NCBI RefSeq assembly: GCF_040822065.1
Contig: NZ_CP162005.1
Coordinates: 5,642,001-5,706,000 of the forward strand
Direction: 5' to 3'
Origin: Pedobacter sp. WC2423
GTDB taxonomy: Bacteria > Bacteroidota > Bacteroidia > Sphingobacteriales > Sphingobacteriaceae
DNA length: 64,000 nt
Shown: piece after piece, positions 18,802 to 25,307 of the stretch
Layout of the letters: each line of letters opens with the position of its first letter
Numbering within the stretch: position 1 is the stretch's first letter
The notes under the pieces: model-generated
What the model saw: only the letters and a program-made list of their open reading frames with translations
Databases searched by the model: none
What the model was told of the DNA's origin: nothing
Translations under genes and position numbers: made by a program

Positions 18802-19083
18802 ATGAATATTGAACAGATTAACGAGGAGAAAAAGGGGCTTTTTAAAGCCGTAGAAGATGATAAAGTGGCGGGAGAAATGACTTATGTATGGGCGGGGCCG
18901 GACAAGCTCATTATTGACCATACCGAAGTTAGTCCTGATTTTTCAGGAAAAGGGGTAGGTAAGAAGCTGGTATTGGAGGCTGTGCAATATGCAAGAGCTA
19001 AACAGGTGAAAATTCTTCCTTTGTGTCCTTTTGCCAAAAGTGTTTTTGATAAGAATCCAGATTTACAGGATGTCCTGTTTTAA
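18802..19083 (+). CDS. Small GNAT-like N-acetyltransferase (YjdJ type)
   Basis: 93 residues spanning the whole short GNAT-like fold. Acetyl-CoA-binding motif is visible as SPDFSGKGVGKKLV (residues about 46-59), followed by the C-terminal ILPLCPFAKSVFDKNPDLQDVL, the hallmark of the Acetyltransf_CG family. The acceptor is unknown. It lies 12 bp upstream of the DinB-like gene. Confidence 0.88.
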   Translation: MNIEQINEEKKGLFKAVEDDKVAGEMTYVWAGPDKLIIDHTEVSPDFSGKGVGKKLVLEAVQYARAKQVKILPLCPFAKSVFDKNPDLQDVLF

Positions 19084-19095
19084 AAAATAATAAAT

Positions 19096-19563
19096 ATGAA
19101 TACTGAATTTTATACGCAATTATACAAACGTGATATCGTCAGAGTTACTGAGGAACTGAAAAAGTATCCCGATGATCAGTCTTTATGGGAAGTATTACCG
19201 GGAACGACTAATTCGGGTGGTAATTTATTACAACACCTGCTTGGTAATTTGAAAACATTTATAGGTAATCCTTTTGGACAGCTTAATTATGAAAGGAACC
19301 GGGATGCAGAATTCAATGACCGCCTGTTTACCAAAGAAGAGCTGATCGTTGAATTTGATCAGTTGTCAGCAGTGATTGGAGATGCAATTTCCACCCTGAC
19401 AGCTCAAAGTCTGAACGCAGATTATCCTGCAGCAATAAAGGTGGTTAATGAGGAACAGACTGTTGAATATGTTTTGATACACCTTTTGGCCCACTTATCT
19501 TATCATACCGGGCAGATTAACTATCACAGACGCTATTTCACAACGCTGAAAGCATCAGTTTAA
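19096..19563 (+). CDS. DinB-like (DUF1572) protein
   Basis: 155 residues forming a DinB/YfiT-type four-helix bundle. Candidate metal ligands are His in LLQHLLGN and the paired His of LIHLLAHLSYHTGQINYHRR near the C-terminus. Members are thought to be metal-dependent transferases or thiol-related enzymes, but most are uncharacterised. It is the last gene before a strong terminator. Confidence 0.8.
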   Translation: MNTEFYTQLYKRDIVRVTEELKKYPDDQSLWEVLPGTTNSGGNLLQHLLGNLKTFIGNPFGQLNYERNRDAEFNDRLFTKEELIVEFDQLSAVIGDAISTLTAQSLNADYPAAIKVVNEEQTVEYVLIHLLAHLSYHTGQINYHRRYFTTLKASV

Positions 19564-19590
19564 CGATTTTAAAAGGGGTTGGTGAAAAAG

Positions 19591-19643
19591 AAGACCTGAA
19601 TCCGGTAAGAAATGTAAATCCTTATCTGATTCAGGTCTTTTTA
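19591..19643 (+). terminator. Terminator, possibly bidirectional
   Basis: AAGACCTGAATC (19591-19602) pairs perfectly with GATTCAGGTCTT (19628-19639), followed by T-rich sequence. It separates the convergent DinB-like (+) and YiaA-like (-) genes. Confidence 0.75.
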
Positions 19644-19644
19644 A

Positions 19645-20064
19645 TTAGAAATTAGTAGTGTCGCCAGTTGTTTTAGGCTCAGCACCAATACTGTCCCTGG
19701 TATTCTTCTGTACAGCAATAGCTGCGAAAATTGTTAAGACAAATGACATGGCATAAAATCCTTTTTCACTTAGCGCAAGTGTTGCGTTCCACAAGCCTAT
19801 TGATAATAGCGCAAGTGATAGAATAGTGCAGAACCAGGCTATTCCATAATAAATATTGGTTACCGGAATTCCTTCCAGGCGATCGCGTACGCATTTTTGT
19901 ACGGATATAGCAGCAAAGACACCTAAAATAAGGATGGTAAAGTAATATCCTTTTTCGTTTAATAACATGGTTGCATTAAAAAGGCCAATGTTATAGGCTG
20001 CAAATCCTACCATTAAAGCTACCCAGGAAGCTCCTACAAATGCACTCGATGGTTTTTGGTTCAT
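19645..20064 (-). CDS. YiaA/YiaB family inner-membrane protein
   Basis: The start is set at ATG 20064 (MNQKPSSAF), 21 codons inside the longest frame, giving 139 residues. Two tandem YiaAB domains are clear: each is two membrane helices with the repeated core LLxxKGYYFTILILGVFAAISVQKCVRD and LSEKGFYAMSFVLTIFAAIAVQKNTRD. Four membrane segments in total. Function is unknown beyond a membrane location and frequent linkage to stress genes. Confidence 0.87.
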   Translation of the reverse strand: MNQKPSSAFVGASWVALMVGFAAYNIGLFNATMLLNEKGYYFTILILGVFAAISVQKCVRDRLEGIPVTNIYYGIAWFCTILSLALLSIGLWNATLALSEKGFYAMSFVLTIFAAIAVQKNTRDSIGAEPKTTGDTTNF

Positions 20065-20165
20065 TGATCGTGAGGTGATAATTGTTGATAATTTCAAGTT
20101 AATTGAACAAGTATAATTAATTGTCACTATATCTGACCGGTTTAATTTTAATAAATTAAAAATGC

Positions 20166-20173
20166 TAATTTTG
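20166..20173 (+). promoter_or_regulatory. Candidate -7 element (TAnnTTTG) of the hydrolase gene
   Basis: TAATTTTG at 20166-20173, 23 bp before the start codon, matches the Bacteroidota -7 consensus. A TTTA at 20141 is the only -33-like sequence and its spacing (21) is loose. Confidence 0.4.
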
Positions 20174-20195
20174 ATACGGTCACAAAACGCTTGTT

Positions 20196-21203
20196 ATGAA
20201 AATTCTTATAGGTCTGGGAGTACTGATACTTCTGCTGGTAGTTGTTTATTTTTCAGGTCCTAAGCCTGCTGCTCCGGTTTATGTAAATACATTGCCGGAA
20301 GTTCCGGCGCAGCTTACAGCACTCGAAACCTACATTAATCAAAGAGAAGCAAAGCTGCCAGTAAAAACAGCTAATGAAGCAAGAATTATCTGGGCTGACA
20401 GTACGCATAAAGAGCAGACTGAATATGTTTTAATTTATCTGCATGGATTTACTGCAAGTCAGGGTGAGGGAGAGCCCGTACACCGTGATTTTGCTAAAAA
20501 ATTCGGTTGTAACCTTTACCTGAGCCGGTTGGCAGGCCATGGGCTGAAAGGTGAGGATGCTATGCTTGAATTTACACCTGAGAAACTATGGGCTTCTACG
20601 CTTGAGGCTTATGCGATTGGTAAAAAACTGGGCAAAAAGGTGATCCTCATGGGAACTTCTACCGGAGGTGCACTGGCGCTCAGGTTGGCTGCGAACTTTC
20701 CTGAAATCAAAGGAGTTATTCTTTATTCCCCTAATATTGCAATCAATGATGGCTCGGCCTGGTTAACTAATAAGCCATGGGGACTTCAGCTGATCCGGAA
20801 AGTAATGGGCGGCATGTATTCGAAAAAAAGTGCTGATACAGATCCAAAAGTACTTCAGTACTGGTATAGCCAGTATCGCCTGGAGGCTGTTCCGCAATTA
20901 CAGGAATTTATAGAAACTTCTAATACCAGGCAAACCTACGAACAGGTTAAACAACCGGTATTGATGTTGTATTATTATAAGGATGAACAGCACCAGGATA
21001 AAACGGTAAGGGTAGATGCCATGTTAAAGATGTTTGATGAATTAGGTACACCTGCTGCACTTAAAGTAAAATCTGCGATTCCTGAAGCGGGCACTCATGT
21101 AATTGCTTCTCCCTTATTAAGTAAAGGAGTACAAGCTGTGGAGTCGAAGACTTTCAGCTTTGCCACTGACGTACTCGGTATGAAAGCTGTTCCTGGAAGA
21201 TGA
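20196..21203 (+). CDS. Membrane-anchored alpha/beta hydrolase (S33 / monoglyceride-lipase-like)
   Basis: 335 residues with an N-terminal hydrophobic helix (residues 3-20) that anchors or exports it. Oxyanion motif YLHGFTASQ (81-89), nucleophile elbow GTSTGG (Ser155), and a C-terminal AGTHV His complete the fold of serine aminopeptidase/lysophospholipase-type hydrolases. Monocistronic; substrate unknown. Confidence 0.85.
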   Translation: MKILIGLGVLILLLVVVYFSGPKPAAPVYVNTLPEVPAQLTALETYINQREAKLPVKTANEARIIWADSTHKEQTEYVLIYLHGFTASQGEGEPVHRDFAKKFGCNLYLSRLAGHGLKGEDAMLEFTPEKLWASTLEAYAIGKKLGKKVILMGTSTGGALALRLAANFPEIKGVILYSPNIAINDGSAWLTNKPWGLQLIRKVMGGMYSKKSADTDPKVLQYWYSQYRLEAVPQLQEFIETSNTRQTYEQVKQPVLMLYYYKDEQHQDKTVRVDAMLKMFDELGTPAALKVKSAIPEAGTHVIASPLLSKGVQAVESKTFSFATDVLGMKAVPGR

Positions 21204-21286
21204 TGGGGAAAGTTGTTTTTTAACATTAACCTTGAGTTGATGTAAGTTAAATGGTAGTTGGCGTATTAAATTTCTTATTACAGTTA

Positions 21287-21326
21287 ATTATATAAATATT
21301 TATTGAACAATAAATATTTATATAAT
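21287..21326 (+). repeat. 18-bp perfect inverted repeat just before a start codon
   Basis: Bases 21287-21304 and 21309-21326 are perfect reverse complements around a GAAC loop, all A/T. The right arm ends three bases before the ATG at 21330, so in RNA it would fold over the translation start of the small lipoprotein. Confidence 0.8.
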
Positions 21327-21329
21327 ATT

Positions 21330-21578
21330 ATGAGACTTTTACTGATGCTATTTGCTGTAATTATATTTATCAGTGCAGGATGCAAACAAACGACCGATTC
21401 TTTTACCTTTGATAGTGTAATTGGGATGGCTTATTCAAATCTGACCACTATAAACCAGATTGATACTACTGATAAAGCCGGAAAAACTAAAGATTTTAAG
21501 CCTGTTAAACCTAAAAAAGGGTGTCGTAAGGTTGATTCCTGCAATAATAAGGTGAATTGTTATCTTAGGGTAATGTAG
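21330..21578 (+). CDS. Small lipoprotein of unknown function
   Basis: The start is chosen at ATG 21330 (the longer frame begins at a TTG inside the hairpin), giving 82 residues. A signal peptide with lipobox ISAGC places Cys at about residue 18. The mature part is Lys/Asp-rich and ends with a Cys cluster (CRKVDSCNNKVNC). No family recognised. Confidence 0.6.
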   Translation: MRLLLMLFAVIIFISAGCKQTTDSFTFDSVIGMAYSNLTTINQIDTTDKAGKTKDFKPVKPKKGCRKVDSCNNKVNCYLRVM

Positions 21579-21581
21579 GCT

Positions 21582-21660
21582 TTACCTTTTGATTTTATCC
21601 AGCTGATATTTTACTTTTTTGAGCTCATTTTCCAGATTAGTCACCTATTCTGTTTGAGTT
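21582..21660 (-). pseudogene. Possible coiled-coil gene remnant
   Basis: Downstream of the CheB stop on the same strand, a frame reading TNLENELKKVKYQLDKIKR followed by a stop has coding-like composition. It is preceded in a second frame by NISQLKQNR, so one frameshift would join them. No start codon other than GTG. Weak evidence. Confidence 0.22.
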
Positions 21661-21668
21661 GGGAAATG

Positions 21669-22277
21669 TTATTGTCCCATTACATCACTATCCCCTTCTT
21701 CCTCTTTTTTTGCATAATCCTCTATGCATTTGGGCATGTCTTCAGGTGGTAGTACCTGGTCTGCTATGGTACCGGAGATTGCTGACAGTGGCATTTCTTT
21801 ATAAGCAGCGGTAGCAGGATCCTGAATGATGACAATACCACCAGATTTTCTAATGATTTCAGCTCCTTTGGTCCCGTCATTTCCAGACCCGGACAAGATA
21901 ATAACTATGGCTTTATTTCCTTGTTCTTTTGCTAAAGAAATAAAGAAATGATCAATCGTCATATGTGGCCCCGGCTTACCTTTTTTATTGGATAAATGAA
22001 GTCTGCCATCTTTGATCTGCATAAAATCTGAACTTGGTATCAGATATACTTTATTGGATTCAACCTGGACACCATGTGTTGCTTCTATGACCTGTAATTT
22101 ACTATGTGTGCTGAGTATTTGCGCCATCTGACTTTTAAAGTTGGCGGAAAGATGCTGGATAACGATATAAGAGACTCCATCCAAAGGTGTATGGTCAAAA
22201 AATGCATAAATGGCATCAAGGCCACCTGCAGAAGCACCAATGGCTATAATATATTGCTTAGTGGAATTTATAGCCAT
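21669..22277 (-). CDS. Stand-alone CheB-type methylesterase domain protein
   Basis: 202 residues consisting only of the CheB catalytic domain: Ser in IGASAGG (Ser16), His in VIQHLS (His42) and Asp in SGSGNDGT (Asp134). The receiver domain of classical CheB is absent. In Bacteroidota such proteins often accompany CheR and PAS-kinase genes outside chemotaxis, but no CheR, MCP or kinase is present here. The C-terminus ends in an acidic KKEEEGDSD tail. Confidence 0.88.
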   Translation of the reverse strand: MAINSTKQYIIAIGASAGGLDAIYAFFDHTPLDGVSYIVIQHLSANFKSQMAQILSTHSKLQVIEATHGVQVESNKVYLIPSSDFMQIKDGRLHLSNKKGKPGPHMTIDHFFISLAKEQGNKAIVIILSGSGNDGTKGAEIIRKSGGIVIIQDPATAAYKEMPLSAISGTIADQVLPPEDMPKCIEDYAKKEEEGDSDVMGQ

Positions 22278-22439
22278 AGTAGAAAATTATTAGGCAGAAC
22301 ACTATTTTGTATCCTCAAATGTAAACAATAATCGTGGTGGATTTTTTAATCATTTGTTATACCTGGCGGGTTTAAAACAATTTATTAATTTCATTTAACC
22401 AGTTTCTGAATAAATTTAGTATCATAGCAAAAAAAAGCC

Positions 22440-23054
22440 TTGACCATACAGCACCCTGAACATTCGGCATCAGCAAAGCAACACTGGTTGTTATTGAAAA
22501 ATGGAAACGCAGCTGCACTGGAGTCTTTGTATAAACTGTATTCAAATTCTTTATACAATTATGGTTCAAAGTTTAGCCTGGATAAAGACCTGATCAAAGA
22601 GTGTATACAGGAGTTGTTTGTAAATATCTGGACCAGGAGAGATTTTATCAGCAATCCCGCTGATGTCAAAAATTATCTCTTTAAATCTTTCAGACTTTCT
22701 GTTTTTAAAAAGATAAGTGTTCTTCAAAAATACCAGGCGTACGAGGAAACAGAAGACTATCCCTTTTCTATTACGTTGAGTATTGAAGATATGATTGTAG
22801 AGGGGGAGAAAAAAGAAGAGCTTAAAAAAAGATTGGAACCTGCTTTACAAAAACTTACCGACAGACAAAAAGAGGCTGTTTTTTTGAAATTTTATGAGCA
22901 TCTGTCTTACGATGAAATTGCCGGGGTAATGGGGATTTCAGTAAAGGCGGCTTATAAGCTAATGGCCAGGTCACTCGGATTTTTAAGAGAAAACCTATCA
23001 AAAGATGAATTCTTGATTTTATTGTCCTTATTTTATATGAAATTATTTAACTGA
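22440..23054 (+). CDS. ECF RNA polymerase sigma-70 factor (Bacteroidetes expansion family)
   Basis: 204 residues. Sigma region 2 covers about residues 25-95 (LYKLYSNSLYNYGSKF, ELFVNIWTRR) and region 4 about 135-190 (LTDRQKEAVFLKFYEHLSYDEIAGVMGISVKAAYKLMARSL). The frame must start at TTG 22440, because an in-frame TAG lies at 22425 and no ATG occurs before region 3. It precedes a FecR-type anti-sigma gene by 93 bp, the standard pair, but no TonB receptor follows. Confidence 0.9.
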   Translation: MTIQHPEHSASAKQHWLLLKNGNAAALESLYKLYSNSLYNYGSKFSLDKDLIKECIQELFVNIWTRRDFISNPADVKNYLFKSFRLSVFKKISVLQKYQAYEETEDYPFSITLSIEDMIVEGEKKEELKKRLEPALQKLTDRQKEAVFLKFYEHLSYDEIAGVMGISVKAAYKLMARSLGFLRENLSKDEFLILLSLFYMKLFN

Positions 23055-23147
23055 TAATCAGTTGCTTAATTGTTTTTTTTAATAAAAATGCACCTAACGT
23101 GGGGTGAAAAATGAGCTATCGGGCTAATAGGACTGAAAACCTGGATT

Positions 23148-24176
23148 ATGAAGCAATCAAAGAAAATTAATACCTATCAACTTGAAGATTTTATAGATGA
23201 TCCGAAGTTTATTTCATGGGTTACTTTACCGGATGAGGCACTGAACTTATTCTGGCGGCAGGTGCAGCATGAATATCCTGAAACCAAGCCATTAATCCGG
23301 GATGCCAGGGATATTATTTTATCTATGCGTATTCAAAGTGAAAGCATGCACTTGAATGAACAGCAATTGCTTTGGAAAAGTATTGAATTGCAAATCAAAG
23401 CTAATCCTGAAAAGCAGCGCAAATCTTTTTCTCTTTGGTTTGGTGCAGCAGCTGCGGTATTGCTGATCGGGATGATTGCTATCTTATCATTATTCTATGA
23501 TGCGAAGTATCAAAAACAGGAAATCACTACGATGTACGGACAGATCAGAACTTTTGTTTTGCCCGATGGTACTGTCGTTACGCTCAATGCCAATTCTAAA
23601 TTACAATATCCCAAAAACTGGGACAAGACAGCTATCCGGGAAGTATGGATAGAAGGGGAGGCCTTCTTTAAGGTTAACCATTTGCATCAGTCGGGAATCA
23701 TAAAGGATGCTGAAAAGTTTATTGTGCATGCTGAAAAGCTTAATGTGGAGGTACTGGGTACTTCTTTTAATGTCAATAACAGAAGAAATCTGGTTAAAGT
23801 AGCTTTGCTGACGGGAAAAGTCAGACTTGGGGTAGAGGGGGTGCGGAGTTCAGAAATCAATCTCCGGCCGGGGGAAATGGGTGAATACCAGGGACGTAAA
23901 ACCGCGCTGGTGAAAACTAAAGTACAGACATCAGATATTGCAGCCTGGAAAAGTGGAGAATTGCATTTTGACAATATGCCGCTTTCCAAAGTTTTAATAC
24001 TGATTGAAGATAACTATGGTTATCAGGCTGTTTTAAAAGATAAATCAATTGGCGATAAAAGACTTTCAGGTACTTTCTCTGTGAGCTCGGAAGATGCACT
24101 ATTCAAAGCGATAGCAATCTCTCTGGGGATATCGATAGAAAAGGATGAATTGAATCATCAGTTGATTATTAAATAG
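23148..24176 (+). CDS. FecR family anti-sigma factor
   Basis: 342 residues: an N-terminal cytoplasmic sigma-binding part, one membrane helix (about 100-122, FGAAAAVLLIGMIAILSLFY), then the FecR domain (TMYGQIRTFVLPDGTVVTLNANSKLQYP, EGEAFFKV, LNVEVLGTSFNV) and the C-terminal secretin/TonB short-N-type domain (MPLSKVLILIEDNYGY). It should sequester the upstream sigma factor until an outer-membrane signal arrives. Neighbouring gene is a lipoprotein rather than SusC, which is unusual. Confidence 0.92.
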   Translation: MKQSKKINTYQLEDFIDDPKFISWVTLPDEALNLFWRQVQHEYPETKPLIRDARDIILSMRIQSESMHLNEQQLLWKSIELQIKANPEKQRKSFSLWFGAAAAVLLIGMIAILSLFYDAKYQKQEITTMYGQIRTFVLPDGTVVTLNANSKLQYPKNWDKTAIREVWIEGEAFFKVNHLHQSGIIKDAEKFIVHAEKLNVEVLGTSFNVNNRRNLVKVALLTGKVRLGVEGVRSSEINLRPGEMGEYQGRKTALVKTKVQTSDIAAWKSGELHFDNMPLSKVLILIEDNYGYQAVLKDKSIGDKRLSGTFSVSSEDALFKAIAISLGISIEKDELNHQLIIK

Positions 24177-24192
24177 ATTAGCTTTACTGTTT

Positions 24193-24924
24193 ATGAACAG
24201 ACCGTTTTCTTCATCTTTGAGCATTGCCTTGCTTGTCAATGTTGTTTTAGCATTGACCGTTTTATTGTTTTCTTGCAGTCATCCAAAAAATGCTGAAAAT
24301 AACAACAATGTTGCTGCTGCCAGGAGCGATAGTTCTGGTCTTGATCCTGGTCAGACAGCATCGGTTAAAATTAAAAGTGATACGCTGAAAACTACGGCAT
24401 TGCCTGCCACCATAACTTACAGGGGGAAACCAGTTAAGCTCATGAGCTGGAAGGATAAGCTAGGAGAAAACCTTTTGCTGCTAACCGAAACAGGGGAATT
24501 TGCTTCGGCAGATTCGGCTGAATATGAGGATAACAGAGATTCGGAATTACATGTTTATCATTACGTGAAAACTGGTGAACAGTGGAATAAGATGGCCACT
24601 GTTAATGATCAGATCAGTTCATGTCCGGTAGATATTGTAACCAGGTTTATTCCGGGTGCTTTGTTTATTACCGACCTGAATAGTGATGGAATTGCCGAAT
24701 GTACGTTCGCTTATCATTTAACGTGTACAGGCGGTGTTGACAATAAAGTAATGAAATTGATTATGCTGGAGCATAAAAATAAATATGTGATCAGAGGGAC
24801 GACTTCAGTAAATATCGGGGAGGAAATTCCAGGGACAATGAAATATAAAGCAGGGATCCCTGAGCATTTTAAAGTTTTTATGATCGCCAAATGGAAAGCG
24901 TTTGAAAGAGAGCACTATAACTAA
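24193..24924 (+). CDS. Lipoprotein of unknown function in the sigma/FecR unit
   Basis: 243 residues with a lipobox LLFSCS (Cys near residue 27) and a low-complexity Asn/Ser linker. The C-terminal half has a calcium-loop-like TDLNSDGIAECTFAYHLTCTGGVD, resembling the integrin-repeat-like loop of a Bacteroidota family loosely named after Riemerella M949_RS01915; this likeness is from memory. It follows FecR by 16 bp and is probably co-expressed. Confidence 0.65.
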   Translation: MNRPFSSSLSIALLVNVVLALTVLLFSCSHPKNAENNNNVAAARSDSSGLDPGQTASVKIKSDTLKTTALPATITYRGKPVKLMSWKDKLGENLLLLTETGEFASADSAEYEDNRDSELHVYHYVKTGEQWNKMATVNDQISSCPVDIVTRFIPGALFITDLNSDGIAECTFAYHLTCTGGVDNKVMKLIMLEHKNKYVIRGTTSVNIGEEIPGTMKYKAGIPEHFKVFMIAKWKAFEREHYN

Positions 24925-24925
24925 T

Positions 24926-24954
24926 AAAAAATGGCCGGAAGAAATTCCGGCCAT
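24926..24954 (-). terminator. Terminator, mainly for the minus strand
   Basis: ATGGCCGGAA-GAAA-TTCCGGCCAT (24931-24954) is a perfect 10-bp stem with a 4-base loop. On the minus strand it is followed by TTTTT (24930-24926), closing the small YtxH-like gene. It may also stop the convergent lipoprotein transcript. Confidence 0.75.
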
Positions 24955-24981
24955 GCTTACTCTATTGAGCACAATTTTTAT

Positions 24982-25188
24982 TTAGGGTTTGACTTCTGTA
25001 TAAGGGTCAAGCTCTGCATTGTATTTCTGTTCTATATCTTCTTTAAAGCGTTTTGCTTTATCAACCCATTCAGGAGCTTTGTCCTGAAGATCGTCAACTA
25101 TAGATCTGCCAAAGGCATCTTTTTTTGTTATATATTTAATTGCACCGTAAACTGCGGCTCCAATTAACGCTGTTTTTAATAATCCCAT
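24982..25188 (-). CDS. Small YtxH-like membrane-associated protein
   Basis: 68 residues. A short hydrophobic, Gly/Ala-rich N-terminus (LLKTALIGAAVYGAIKYI) is followed by an amphipathic charged helix. This matches the layout of small YtxH-type proteins common in Pedobacter, often stress-related. Function unknown. Confidence 0.65.
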   Translation of the reverse strand: MGLLKTALIGAAVYGAIKYITKKDAFGRSIVDDLQDKAPEWVDKAKRFKEDIEQKYNAELDPYTEVKP

Positions 25189-25307
25189 TCCTTTTAATTT
25201 GTTGATATACCTAATTAACAGTATACTATCAGAAATGTTTAAAAAAATATATTCTATACTTTCTGTTATGGAATAGCTGCCTTATCCGCATCTGAATAAA
25301 AAACTAC

